A DNA stretch of 23,218 bases from an uncultured Proteiniphilum sp. (GCF_937873925.1 NZ_CALNAT010000137.1:1-23218); one strand, 5' to 3'; shown: positions 7,616 through 16,409, counted from the stretch's first letter. Notes: generated from the sequence alone by a model not told the origin. Numbers and translations: made by a program.

Positions 7616-9046
7616 TTACTGCTTTACTACGGTGGCCTTGTACGCGGTGGGATCTGACAGGTCGAGGGTGATCCGGTAGGTACCTTCTTCCGTCACGGCG
7701 ATGTTATCGCCGTCATATACCATGTTGTTGAGATTCCCTCCCAGGTTGATAGTCCACTCGTTATTCGCCCTGAACTTGAATGCCTTAGCTTCCAGTGAGG
7801 TAGTCACCGTCCATAGCCCTGTCGCGGAATCGAAGTTCATGGGGGTAGAATTATCCCACCCGCTGGGGGTGGCATCGCCTATCAATCCCCATTCGGTTTT
7901 TACTGCCGAGTAAGTAAACGGAGAGCCGGAGAGATCCGCGTTCAGCCGGTAGTATCCTGTTTCACTGATTTTTAGGTTGCCCGCTCCGCTATCGTCGGAC
8001 AGTATACCCTCGCCTCCATCGCCGTAGTTGGGCCCATCCCAGTTAGGCCCGGCAGTGAATTTGTACTCCTGGGCCCCGTCGAAGTAGACATACCCGTCAT
8101 ATGTGAAGTCGAAGTTACGGCTGTAGAGAGTGGGGGCTGTTTCCGGGTTCCATCCCTGGTGCCCGCCCGGCACGTAGAGTGTGAGGTTCATCTCGCCGAT
8201 AAGCTCGATGGTGTAAGTGTACTCCATCATGTTAAGGGTGACCTTTACCCAGCCGGGTTCTATAACGCGCATAGCTTGCGATTTTTCGATGATGAGTTCG
8301 CCTTCCAGATCGGTATTTCCATCCACCGGGTTTCCGATTACGCCATCCCAGGAAGCGGCTTCTTTGCTCGATTTAGGAACAATTTTAAAGTATCCCTGCA
8401 AATTGTTTACCAGGATGGTAAAATACGGGTCTTCGTACACGTCTTTTCCACTGTGGCTGAATTTGTAATCGTCAAGGTCTTCGATATTCCATCCGGTGAC
8501 ATCTCCAATGAGATAATATTCCGTTTCGATAACCGGGCCGACGGGAGTCACGGTAATGGGTCCCAGGACTACAGGATCAGGCATTTGAGAAGAAGCAGTG
8601 CCGTCAACGATAAAATAGGTCGCGCGTAGATAGATTGTACGCGCAGTGGGCGCTTTCCCGTACAGGTTTTTCACTGCTTCATTGAGATTCCCGGCAGTGA
8701 TAAAAGCACTGTTCTGGTTACTCGTCGAGGGGAGTTCTACCACGGAAGTAAATTCATTGCTCTTCGATGCCTCAAGAATAAATTTCACGGTAGCTCCTTC
8801 GTCCATTTGTGGGGTAGCGGTCGTCTTGATTGCCTCAAACGGAGCCTCCTCTGCCAGATCCTCTTCGTCGAAGATGAGGGGGGAGTTCACTCCCGAACCC
8901 AAGGTAAAGGTGAAGCCGTTTACCGATTGCGCTGTCTCTTGCTCATACGCTTGCGGAGGAGCAGCCACATGGTCGTACACATCCTCACACGCTGTAAATA
9001 ATAAAACGGCGAGGAGCGTTACAAAAAGAGATATTTTATGTTTCAT
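7616..9046 (-). CDS. susF: SusF-like starch-binding outer-membrane lipoprotein
   Basis: Surface starch-binding lipoprotein without enzymatic motifs. The signal peptide ends at a lipobox with Cys20 (LLFTACEDVYD); acidic residues at +2 and +3 fit surface export. Residues about 25-170 form an Ig-like SusE/F N-terminal domain. Three repeated carbohydrate-binding modules follow: about 178-285 (YYLIGDVTGWN), about 290-380 (LYVPGGHQGWNPE) and about 384-476 (GLIGDATPSGWD). Three modules and 476 aa match SusF (about 485 aa in B. thetaiotaomicron) better than SusE, which has two. It lies 60 bases after susE, with a hairpin in the gap, and is followed by the terminator-like hairpin. Aromatic-rich GW motifs in each module are the likely glucan-contact sites. 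Confidence 0.88.
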   Translation of the reverse strand: MKHKISLFVTLLAVLLFTACEDVYDHVAAPPQAYEQETAQSVNGFTFTLGSGVNSPLIFDEEDLAEEAPFEAIKTTATPQMDEGATVKFILEASKSNEFTSVVELPSTSNQNSAFITAGNLNEAVKNLYGKAPTARTIYLRATYFIVDGTASSQMPDPVVLGPITVTPVGPVIETEYYLIGDVTGWNIEDLDDYKFSHSGKDVYEDPYFTILVNNLQGYFKIVPKSSKEAASWDGVIGNPVDGNTDLEGELIIEKSQAMRVIEPGWVKVTLNMMEYTYTIELIGEMNLTLYVPGGHQGWNPETAPTLYSRNFDFTYDGYVYFDGAQEYKFTAGPNWDGPNYGDGGEGILSDDSGAGNLKISETGYYRLNADLSGSPFTYSAVKTEWGLIGDATPSGWDNSTPMNFDSATGLWTVTTSLEAKAFKFRANNEWTINLGGNLNNMVYDGDNIAVTEEGTYRITLDLSDPTAYKATVVKQ

Positions 9047-9061
9047 AATGATATTTTTTAA

Positions 9062-9096
9062 AGGAAACCTCTCCTCTGGATAAAGGAGAGTTTCCT
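9062..9096 (-). promoter_or_regulatory. Long hairpin in the susE-susF spacer
   Basis: AGGAAACCTCTCCT (9062-9075) pairs with AGGAGAGTTTCCT (9084-9096): 13 base pairs with one bulged C and an 8-base loop. On the minus strand it follows the susE stop and ends 15 bases before the susF ATG. It has no long T run, so an attenuator, an RNA-processing site or an mRNA-stabilising stem is more likely than a full terminator. Confidence 0.55.
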
Positions 9097-9106
9097 GTAT
9101 CGCTTA

Positions 9107-10249
9107 TTATTCTATTTTACCGGTGTTCGTAGTAAAGTTGATATACAGTTTCTGTCCTGCGTTTCCGGTTATCCGGTCCTGGTCGTCTCCCGCGCCGCGA
9201 GGCACGAACACACCGTCGAATACGATGAATTCGGTGTGCCACCACTCATGTCCCGGTAGCTGGATGCTGGCACGCACTTCTCCTGTATTGGTGAATGCAG
9301 GTGAAACAAAGGCGGCATCAGCACCTGAGGACAGGTTGGGTACCGTGAAACGGTATTTTTCATCGGTTGTACCCCAGTTACCTCCGGCAGTGCCCCCCTG
9401 TAGGTGTACCTGCGGTGGGAAGAAGTCAACGGCATACTCATATTCACGGCCGTTAATGGTGGTGGTTACCACCACAATATACCATCCCGGATTGCCGATC
9501 TCTATATTACCTTCCGATTCAGCAATTCCCGCAAGGTTGACCGAACCTTCTCCAAAGGTCACCTGATTATACCCGAATTCGTTCCCATTCCATGCCATGG
9601 CGTAGTTGAACTTGATCTGGGCATTGGCACCTTCTCCGGTTTGCCCGAGATATTGCATTGCCCAGAATTTGCCGGGAGTACCCCATACCGGTATCATCTC
9701 CGTAGCTCCGTCCCAGTTCCAGTTTCCGGCAACATTGCCAATGATATACATATTCTCCGGCATCACCATCGGATCGAGTGCGAAATAGCCTTTTACCTGT
9801 GGCAGTGTGATGATATTCGATTTAACTGCCCCGTCGTTCTTCGTATTGAGTACAGAGGAGAGGCGTACATAGAGCGGATGCGGATCGGTGGGGTAATCAC
9901 TCTCCTCGGTCACCCCGTGCATCCCCACCAATGCCAGTGCCAGGTCGGCAGCACTGATATTGAATCTGGCTGTGGTATAAGTGCCCGGAAGGGTCACTGC
10001 CTGTGCAAAGTCCTGCGTGAGAGATACCTCCACGCTGTAGATGGCCACTGCTGTAAACCCGTAATCAGGTTGAGAGGTGGTGAACTCAATCGTCTCCGTA
10101 TTTTTCAGGTCGTAGATACCGGAGGCATACTTCGGCAGATTCAGCACAAAACTGTCCGGTTGCTGCAGTACGACTTTTTCATCCTCCTGGCACGACCAAC
10201 AGAGCCCGAGAAAGGCCAGTAATACTATGATATTATATGTTTTCATCAT
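9107..10249 (-). CDS. susE: SusE-like starch-binding outer-membrane lipoprotein
   Basis: Surface glucan-binding lipoprotein of the starch utilisation complex. The lipobox Cys20 is followed by acidic residues (CQEDEK). The N-terminal domain (about 25-150) contains FVLNLPKYASGIYDL and TSQPDYGF, close to the SusE N-terminal pattern. Two carbohydrate-binding modules follow, about 165-275 (MYIIGNVAGNWNWDG) and about 279-380 (VHLQGGTAGGNWG). The 380-aa length is close to SusE of B. thetaiotaomicron (about 387). It is third in the operon, 34 bases after susD. A second Met at position 2 is an equally possible start. Confidence 0.88.
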   Translation of the reverse strand: MMKTYNIIVLLAFLGLCWSCQEDEKVVLQQPDSFVLNLPKYASGIYDLKNTETIEFTTSQPDYGFTAVAIYSVEVSLTQDFAQAVTLPGTYTTARFNISAADLALALVGMHGVTEESDYPTDPHPLYVRLSSVLNTKNDGAVKSNIITLPQVKGYFALDPMVMPENMYIIGNVAGNWNWDGATEMIPVWGTPGKFWAMQYLGQTGEGANAQIKFNYAMAWNGNEFGYNQVTFGEGSVNLAGIAESEGNIEIGNPGWYIVVVTTTINGREYEYAVDFFPPQVHLQGGTAGGNWGTTDEKYRFTVPNLSSGADAAFVSPAFTNTGEVRASIQLPGHEWWHTEFIVFDGVFVPRGAGDDQDRITGNAGQKLYINFTTNTGKIE

Positions 10250-10283
10250 CGTTCCTTCTTTTAGAAATTCATTTTATAACCGA

Positions 10284-11912
10284 TCAATATCCCGTGTTTT
10301 GCGTCAGATTCTCATTGGCGCCTATATCATCGGCCGGTATCGGGAATACATTGAAGTGCTCCGCCACAGACTTTCCTTCCGCCACATTCCCTTTCCAGGG
10401 CCAGAGATAAGATGAGCCGGTGAGTTTGCCGAAACGAACCAGATCGGTACGGCGCTGTGCCTCATAGAAAAACTCACGTCCTCTTTCATCCAGGATATAA
10501 TCCAACGTAAGCTCGCCGGCTGTAATAGTTGCGGCAGCATCATCGGAATAGGCACGCTTACGCAGGTTGTTCACCAACTCCAGAGCAGTTGCGGCATCGC
10601 CTCCGGTACCTCCTCTTAACACTGCCTCAGCATAATTGAGATAGATTTCACCCAATCTGAAGAGAGGGAAGTCGGTAAAGGCGATATTGCTGGGAGGCAA
10701 GGTGCCATCGCTGTTCCTGTTGTAGTATTTCACCACCGGAATTCCATTATTGGTGAAAAGGGAAGGGTCGGTGATTTCGTAACTTTCCGTCTTATCGGTA
10801 CGTACCATGGAGAAACGGCTGTCCTCTTCATACCGGTATTCTCTCTCAAAGGTGGCTACAATTGATTTTAGCGCACGGTTGCCCTGCCATGCACCCACAG
10901 CGTTTACCTCTTCCTGCATATCGGAAGGCTCCGTGCTGCTTAAAAGAAAAGTCATCCCGCCCCAGGTCTGGGTATCTTCCCCTTCGTAACGGATGGGGAA
11001 AATCATTTCAACCGATTTGTGATTGTCAGCCTTGAATACATTCGCATACACCTGATCCAACTGATAGTTTTCTGCAAGCACTTTCTTGCTGTAGGTGATA
11101 CTCTCGCTGTATTTTTTCATGCCGGTATATATTTCCGCATTCAGATACAGGCGGGAAAGGAGTGACCAGTTGGCTGCTTTATGTGCCCGCCCGTAACTGG
11201 AAGTGTCGTATCCCACAAAAGGATCCAGCATATCGGCTTCGCACTCTGTCAGTTCTTTTTCTATGTAATCGAACAGATCGGCTGCCATAATCTGAGGAGG
11301 AAGTGTGCTGCCTACGGGGCTATCCTCGTTCACAAAAGGTACGTTTCTAAACATATCGAGCAGATAGTAGTAAGCAAGTGCACGATGGAACCGGGCTTCG
11401 GCACGGAACGCCTGGATCCTGTCCTGATCGGCCTGGCTAACTCCCCTGGAAGATAACTTGTCCTCGCTTGTCTCCCTCAGTAACGCATTTGCCAGATTGA
11501 TCTGGTAATAGAGCCGGTAATAAAAACCCTTGATGAATACGTTGCTTGAGGTCCATGTGATGTAATTCAGGTCGGGGATGCCGACATCATTCCAGGCGCA
11601 GAGCGCTTCGTCGGTAGGCAGCTGTTGCAGATTCCAGAGCCCTCTGAGAAAAGAGGCCTGGCTACCGCCATCCACGCCTGCCACATCCGGGTCTCCGTCG
11701 CCGCCGCTGTTGCCGCTGATAGCCATCCCTGCATAGATCTTTGCCAATAATTCCTGGTACGGCCCTATTTCACTGCCGAATACCACTTCCGACACCAACT
11801 CCTCAGGGTCGAGCGGGATGGTGTTCAAATCGTCGAGGCAGGATGAAAGTCCCGTGACCGTCAGGCTGATTACGACGAAAAACAGTATTGTATGTTTTTT
11901 TACAGTCTTCAT
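10284..11912 (-). CDS. susD: SusD-like (RagB/SusD family) glycan-binding lipoprotein
   Basis: Outer-membrane lipoprotein that binds glycan and lids the SusC transporter. The lipobox ends GLSSC (Cys25), followed by LDD. The family signatures are visible: an all-helical, TPR-like body with residues 424-430 YLNYAEA, and near 485 the DERGREFFYEAQRRTDL segment. The 542-aa length matches SusD (about 551). The gap to susC is only 12 bases, the usual tight C-D pairing, so the two proteins should form one complex. Starch as the ligand is inferred from the SusE/SusF partners and the two GH13 enzymes; I cannot confirm the starch-contacting residues without an alignment. Confidence 0.93.
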   Translation of the reverse strand: MKTVKKHTILFFVVISLTVTGLSSCLDDLNTIPLDPEELVSEVVFGSEIGPYQELLAKIYAGMAISGNSGGDGDPDVAGVDGGSQASFLRGLWNLQQLPTDEALCAWNDVGIPDLNYITWTSSNVFIKGFYYRLYYQINLANALLRETSEDKLSSRGVSQADQDRIQAFRAEARFHRALAYYYLLDMFRNVPFVNEDSPVGSTLPPQIMAADLFDYIEKELTECEADMLDPFVGYDTSSYGRAHKAANWSLLSRLYLNAEIYTGMKKYSESITYSKKVLAENYQLDQVYANVFKADNHKSVEMIFPIRYEGEDTQTWGGMTFLLSSTEPSDMQEEVNAVGAWQGNRALKSIVATFEREYRYEEDSRFSMVRTDKTESYEITDPSLFTNNGIPVVKYYNRNSDGTLPPSNIAFTDFPLFRLGEIYLNYAEAVLRGGTGGDAATALELVNNLRKRAYSDDAAATITAGELTLDYILDERGREFFYEAQRRTDLVRFGKLTGSSYLWPWKGNVAEGKSVAEHFNVFPIPADDIGANENLTQNTGY

Positions 11913-11924
11913 ATTTGTATAGTA

Positions 11925-14900
11925 TTAAAAATTTAAATTAAGCCCCAGGATGAACACACGCGGGTGCGGATAGATATTGTTGTCGATACCGTCGTTGGTA
12001 AACTCCGGATCGAGTCCGGCATAGTCGGTAAAAACAAACGGATTCTGCACAGTGAAATGGATTCTTCCTGATTGTTGCCGATGCAATAGATGGGTGAAAT
12101 TGTACCCTACAGAAATATTATCCATTTTCAGGAAAGAGGCGTTCTGGATATAATGGCTCGACTGGTACTGCACCGCATCAAAGTTGGTGTAGGTGGCGCT
12201 GTTCACTCTGTTCTTTAACCAGCCTGACGGATCGTACGTGGTATTCCTTGATTCGCGGTTCGATTGGATATTGTTATAGGCATAATTACCGATGTTGGCC
12301 CGCAAAGAGAAATTGAAATCCACTTTTTTGTAGGATAACTGGGAGGATAAACCCATGAATACGTCGGGAGCAGCGTTTTTATAAACGATAAGATCCTGTT
12401 CGTTGATTGCCCCGTCGGCATTCTGGTCTACATAAACACCTTCAAGAGGTCTTCCCGCATCGTTATATACCTGTTCGTACACATAGAATGAACTTGCCGG
12501 GTAATTGACGCTGTGAATAGCAATATTGTTACCGGTACCGCCGTCAATTCCGCCAAACCGTACACCCACATAGCTGGGATCGTCATTGATGGTCAGTTTG
12601 GTAATACGGTTCTGATTATAGGTCACATTGTAACTCAGATTCCAGTTCCAGTCCTTACTCACAACGGGACGGCCGGTGATGGTAAACTCCACGCCCTTGT
12701 TCTCCAATTCGCCTACGTTGGTGAGCAACTGGTTGCTGAAATTGGTTCCCGCCGCGATCCCTACCGTGTTTAGCAGGTCGGTGGTCTTGCGGTAATATAC
12801 ATCAAAAGCCCCGGAAATACGGTTGTTCAGGAAACCGTAATCTATTCCGGCATTATAAGTGGTTGTTTCTTCCCATTTAAGGTTCTCATCGTATGCCAGG
12901 GGGCGAATCAGGGATACCATCTGATCACCGAAGAAATAATTGGCACCGGCCTGACTGTAGCTGTAGCGTCCCATCCAGGGATAGTCTCCGCTACCCAGGT
13001 TCTGCTGTCCGGTAACCCCGTAACCGAGCCGCAATTTCAGGTCCGACATAACATTGCCCGTATCTTTCATGAAGGGTTCATTGATGATTTTCCAGGCAAA
13101 GGCAGCAGACGGGAAAAGTCCCCATTTGTTGTCGGGACTGAACCGGGACGAACCGTCGTTACGCAATGTGAATGTCCATAGATAACGGTCCAACAAGGAG
13201 TAATTCAAACGTCCGAAGAAGGAGATTACGAAACTTTCGGTGGAATAATCGTTGCTTTCCCTATAATACGCCTCCCCTTTTTCGGCAGCCATAGCAGCCG
13301 AGTAGGGGTAGATATCTTCGGACTCATTGTAAAAGCGCTGCCATGAATACCCTCCCATTGCATCGAAGCGATGTACACCTGTCTCTTTTACATAATTCAG
13401 ATAAAAATCGAGCAACGTATTTTGCTTGTACTGGGAATAGGTACGGTTGTCACCCCAACCCGCTTTGTAATTTCCCCAGGTATATGTCATCGGAGAGTTA
13501 TCCTCAATAATCACATCGCCATTGCTCTTGGATAGGTCATACCCTAGATTGAGGTTGGCCCTCAATCCATCCAGGAAGGGCATAAGGTAATCGAGTTGGA
13601 GATTCCCGATGCTTCTGTAAACTTTGGAATTATCATGTTTCTGCTCCAGGATGGCAAGCGGGTTGGCCAATGCAATGTCGATAGGTGTTCCGGAGGGCCT
13701 GAGTGTCATATGATAACCATTTCCATAGGGAGAAGGTGTTTCCGTGTAAACAGGCATGGTGGGGTCGAACTGAGTGGCTGCATTGATCGCTCCCTGATCT
13801 GCAAAGCGGTTGGTGATATACATGCCTTTTGCATTTAATTGTACCCTTAGCTGATCGTCGAAAAAGGCAGGACTCAGATTCACACTTCCGGTGAATCTTT
13901 CCAGATTGGATGTCCTCAATATCCCGTTTTCGTTGGTATATCCCACGGAAACGCGATAGGGGAGTATCTCTCCTGCACTGCCCGATGCGCTCAGATTGTG
14001 ATCGGTACTGGCAGCTACTCTGAATATCTTATTCTGCCAGTTGGTTTCGGTATTGCCCAGGGCGGCTGCCTGCTGGCTGTCTTCTCCAAAAGAGGAGATG
14101 ACATAATTTCTGAAGGTGGGAGCGTCCATCACATCTACTGCCCCGGTACGGGTGCTCACGGAGAAATTGCCATTATAGGCCAGCTTTATCTTCCCGGAGT
14201 GTCCTTTCTTGGTAGTGATGATGATCACCCCATTGGACGCCCGGGATCCGTAAATAGCCGTGGCTGACGCATCTTTCAACACGGTGAAGGTTTCAATGTC
14301 GTTTGAGTTAATCGTGCTTAACGGATTTGACATTCCGCTCACGCTGGTAGTGTTGTCCACCGGTACGCCATCGATCACGATCAACGGATCATTGCTGGCT
14401 GACATGGAAGAACCGCCCCGAATGCGTATGTTTGCTGAAGAACCCGGTGCACCGCCTGCGGAAATGACACTCAAACCGGCCACCTGACCTGCCAGCAGAT
14501 CGGAAGGGGATGTAGCTAAACCTCTGTTAAGTTTGGTAGCATCTACCGCTACCACAGCGCCCGTCGCGTCATCTTTTCGTACCGTACCATAACCGATTAC
14601 CACCAGTTCTTCCAGCATTTCGGTGTCCTCCTCGAGGATCACAGTGATCGTGCTTCTGTTGTTGATGGATATTCTTTGCGGCCGGTATCCAATATAGCTT
14701 ACCTCCAGCACCCCGTCCGCGGGAGCCTGAAGGGTGAAATTACCGTCATAGTCGGTAACTGTTCCGGAAGAGGTACCCTGTATAAGAATATTGGCGCCGA
14801 TAACTGGTTCGCCGGCAATATCCGTGACCGTTCCCCTCACATTTATCGTGGCGCCGGTTTGGGCGCTGGCCGATAAAATCATTAGCATGCCCGATAATAT

Positions 14901-14945
14901 CGTCATCAGGAACGCTTTCATAGTTTTTTTGAAATTCACATACAT
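11925..14945 (-). CDS. susC: SusC-like TonB-dependent outer-membrane transporter
   Basis: Imports oligosaccharides across the outer membrane using TonB energy. In order: signal peptide ending ILSASAQ; carboxypeptidase-regulatory-like beta domain (about 33-105, VRGTVTDIAGEPVIGANI); TonB box (112-118, EELVVIG); plug domain with FTVLKDASATAIYGSRASNG (about 220-240); and a 22-strand-type barrel to the C-terminus, ending in aromatic-rich GLNLNF. The 1006-aa length matches SusC (about 1000). It is the first gene of the operon. Two in-frame starts are possible, ATG at 14943-14945 and MKAFLM at 14921; the second gives a more usual signal peptide. Neither has a Shine-Dalgarno site, which is normal in this phylum. 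Confidence 0.94.
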   Translation of the reverse strand: MYVNFKKTMKAFLMTILSGMLMILSASAQTGATINVRGTVTDIAGEPVIGANILIQGTSSGTVTDYDGNFTLQAPADGVLEVSYIGYRPQRISINNRSTITVILEEDTEMLEELVVIGYGTVRKDDATGAVVAVDATKLNRGLATSPSDLLAGQVAGLSVISAGGAPGSSANIRIRGGSSMSASNDPLIVIDGVPVDNTTSVSGMSNPLSTINSNDIETFTVLKDASATAIYGSRASNGVIIITTKKGHSGKIKLAYNGNFSVSTRTGAVDVMDAPTFRNYVISSFGEDSQQAAALGNTETNWQNKIFRVAASTDHNLSASGSAGEILPYRVSVGYTNENGILRTSNLERFTGSVNLSPAFFDDQLRVQLNAKGMYITNRFADQGAINAATQFDPTMPVYTETPSPYGNGYHMTLRPSGTPIDIALANPLAILEQKHDNSKVYRSIGNLQLDYLMPFLDGLRANLNLGYDLSKSNGDVIIEDNSPMTYTWGNYKAGWGDNRTYSQYKQNTLLDFYLNYVKETGVHRFDAMGGYSWQRFYNESEDIYPYSAAMAAEKGEAYYRESNDYSTESFVISFFGRLNYSLLDRYLWTFTLRNDGSSRFSPDNKWGLFPSAAFAWKIINEPFMKDTGNVMSDLKLRLGYGVTGQQNLGSGDYPWMGRYSYSQAGANYFFGDQMVSLIRPLAYDENLKWEETTTYNAGIDYGFLNNRISGAFDVYYRKTTDLLNTVGIAAGTNFSNQLLTNVGELENKGVEFTITGRPVVSKDWNWNLSYNVTYNQNRITKLTINDDPSYVGVRFGGIDGGTGNNIAIHSVNYPASSFYVYEQVYNDAGRPLEGVYVDQNADGAINEQDLIVYKNAAPDVFMGLSSQLSYKKVDFNFSLRANIGNYAYNNIQSNRESRNTTYDPSGWLKNRVNSATYTNFDAVQYQSSHYIQNASFLKMDNISVGYNFTHLLHRQQSGRIHFTVQNPFVFTDYAGLDPEFTNDGIDNNIYPHPRVFILGLNLNF

Positions 14946-15079
14946 ATTGTTGACATTATAAGATTAACTGATTAATACTCACTTCATTCTCTACAAAGTT
15001 GCGGGTATCACAAACAATAAAAAATGAAAGGTTAAGGAATATTTTCATTATTATATTATTGACACCTCACTTCTGACGT

Positions 15080-15087
15080 CAAAGTTA
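15080..15087 (-). promoter_or_regulatory. Candidate -7 promoter element for the sus-type operon
   Basis: On the minus strand the bases read TAACTTTG, matching TAnnTTTG exactly, 135 bases upstream of the susC start. No TTTG -33 element is seen at the usual distance. A rival promoter has TTTG at 15144-15147 (inside the operator), then a 20-base spacer and a poorer -7, TAACTTCA, at 15116-15123. Which is used decides whether the operator represses or activates. Confidence 0.4.
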
Positions 15088-15130
15088 GATTTTCTTAAAC
15101 GGGACAGTATTGAAATGAAGTTAATTAACC

Positions 15131-15155
15131 TCGTTTGCTTGTGCAAACGATTGCA
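15131..15155. promoter_or_regulatory. LacI-family operator with overlapping perfect inverted repeat
   Basis: TGCAAACGATTGCA at 15142-15155 matches the general LacI/CcpA-type operator consensus TGNAANCGNTTNCA at every fixed position, including the central CG. Overlapping it, TCGTTTGC (15131-15138) and GCAAACGA (15143-15150) make a perfect 8-bp inverted repeat with a 4-base spacer, giving a third CGTTTGC half-site. Its place upstream of susC suggests control of the operon by a LacI-family maltodextrin regulator encoded elsewhere. Confidence 0.6.
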
Positions 15156-15336
15156 TTTTTCAGCTATAAAAGATAAACTATCAATAAGTTAGGCTAGGGG
15201 GTGTGAAAGTATGAAAATGATCATCCGAAGCGGCAATGTATGTGATCAGAACAGGAGTGTCCGCTATATTCTTGTCTTTTTGACGTTTTTAAGTACGATC
15301 TGGAGTATCGGTGATAGATAAGCCCGGATCAACTTA

Positions 15337-16380
15337 TTATTTTTTATTTTTTGCTTTTCTTTCGCGTTTTAACTTGGGGAGTATCATTTTTTTTCTTCCG
15401 GCACTACCGGCGATCCTCTTTCTGAGCAACATAAGAAACCGTTTGCTGGGATTGCTTTTTAAATAAGACTCAATGTGGCGGGCGCGTTTTTCTTCCAGTA
15501 TCTGGTTTATCTCGATGAGAATACCCGACTCTTCCACATCACCGAATTCATCATTGATGGCGGTGCCGAAAAAGCGCATGGTGGGCGATAAGCTCATATA
15601 GGCATTGATCAGCGGCGGGATATTGTAACCGAGAGCGCGTACCTCTTTGTTTAGCGTTCGGTAATCCTCACTGAACTTTTTTCCGGTAAAGAGTCGCTTC
15701 ATCTGGTCGATATCGGTATTTGTCATGAGCGGATCGATCGGGCTTACCAGCCTTTCGCTGTCGGGAAAATGCTTGTGGAGGAAATAGAGTATCATATTAC
15801 GTGCATCCTTATTATAGGTGCCGTACATGGTTACTTTTCCGAAAAAGTACCTGATCTCCGGATCGATAACGGTGAGCGCACCCAGTCCGTCCCAGAGGTT
15901 GTCGAGTGCGAAGATCCCCTTCCTGCCCAGCAAAGTCGATTGGTATTCGAGCGAGACGAATGAGCGACCCAGTTCTACCGTATACGGCAGGTATTCCGAT
16001 ATAAATCGCTGCGAAAAATTGTAGAGGTGGGCGGTAGCGAGTATCGGTTTATTATGTTCGTCAAATTCCACATCCGAGCCGTAAATAAAACGGTAGCCGC
16101 CCAATATTTCCTCATTCTCGGGATCCCATACGATCAACTGGCGGTAGGGGACGTCCATCGTGTCATATTGATCGATATCAGCTTTCAGCCCTGTTCCCCC
16201 GCCATAGTGGCGAAAGGCGATCTCACGCAACCGGCCTACCTCCTTCATCAGGTTAGGTGAGTCGTGTGCGGTAAAGACGTAAATCTCGTTGTTGGCCTTG
16301 TTGGTTACCCTAACCCTTTTTTGAACGGTCAGCTCACTTTTTATCAGGTTTTTATCGATAGGATCTATGATCTTCTCCAT
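15337..16380 (-). CDS. glsB: GNAT-type N-acyltransferase of glycine lipid synthesis
   Basis: Predicted to transfer a 3-hydroxy fatty acyl group to the amino group of glycine, the first step of glycine (aminoacyl) lipid synthesis. The protein (347 aa) has the hemolysin/OlsB-like GNAT fold: NEIYVFTAHDSPNLMKEVGRLREIAFRHYGGGTG (about 31-65), LIVWDPENEEILGGYRFIYG (about 80-100), and YTVELGRSFVSLEYQ (about 131-145), which is the conserved ELGRSFV segment of this family. The C-terminus is strongly basic (RERKAKNKK), compatible with contact with the inner membrane surface. It follows the glsA-type gene by 29 bases on the same strand, the pairing reported for glsB and glsA of B. thetaiotaomicron. Ornithine instead of glycine as acceptor cannot be excluded by sequence alone. 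Confidence 0.82.
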   Translation of the reverse strand: MEKIIDPIDKNLIKSELTVQKRVRVTNKANNEIYVFTAHDSPNLMKEVGRLREIAFRHYGGGTGLKADIDQYDTMDVPYRQLIVWDPENEEILGGYRFIYGSDVEFDEHNKPILATAHLYNFSQRFISEYLPYTVELGRSFVSLEYQSTLLGRKGIFALDNLWDGLGALTVIDPEIRYFFGKVTMYGTYNKDARNMILYFLHKHFPDSERLVSPIDPLMTNTDIDQMKRLFTGKKFSEDYRTLNKEVRALGYNIPPLINAYMSLSPTMRFFGTAINDEFGDVEESGILIEINQILEEKRARHIESYLKSNPSKRFLMLLRKRIAGSAGRKKMILPKLKRERKAKNKK

Positions 16381-16409
16381 ATTTTTCTTTTTATTTTATT
16401 AATGAGCCA

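Larger units (their letters stand above)
14946..15336. other. 391-base intergenic control region upstream of the sus-type operon
   Basis: AT-rich spacer between susC and glsB, both on the minus strand. It holds a candidate susC -7 element, a 20-bp perfect inverted repeat overlapping a LacI-type operator, and a 36-codon plus-strand open frame (15211-15321) with no recognisable product. Between the operator and glsB I see only a weak 5-bp hairpin (15318-15337) as a possible glsB end signal. No regulator gene is present here. Confidence 0.6.

Noticed and set aside
9404..10222. Long 272-codon plus-strand open frame
   Set aside because: It is antisense to susE and lacks any recognisable domain; the susE frame has a lipobox and full family features. 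It is a GC-composition shadow.
15318..15337. ATAAG/CTTAT inverted repeat after glsB as a terminator
   Set aside because: Only a 5-bp AT-rich stem with a 10-base loop and overlap with the stop codon; too weak to call.
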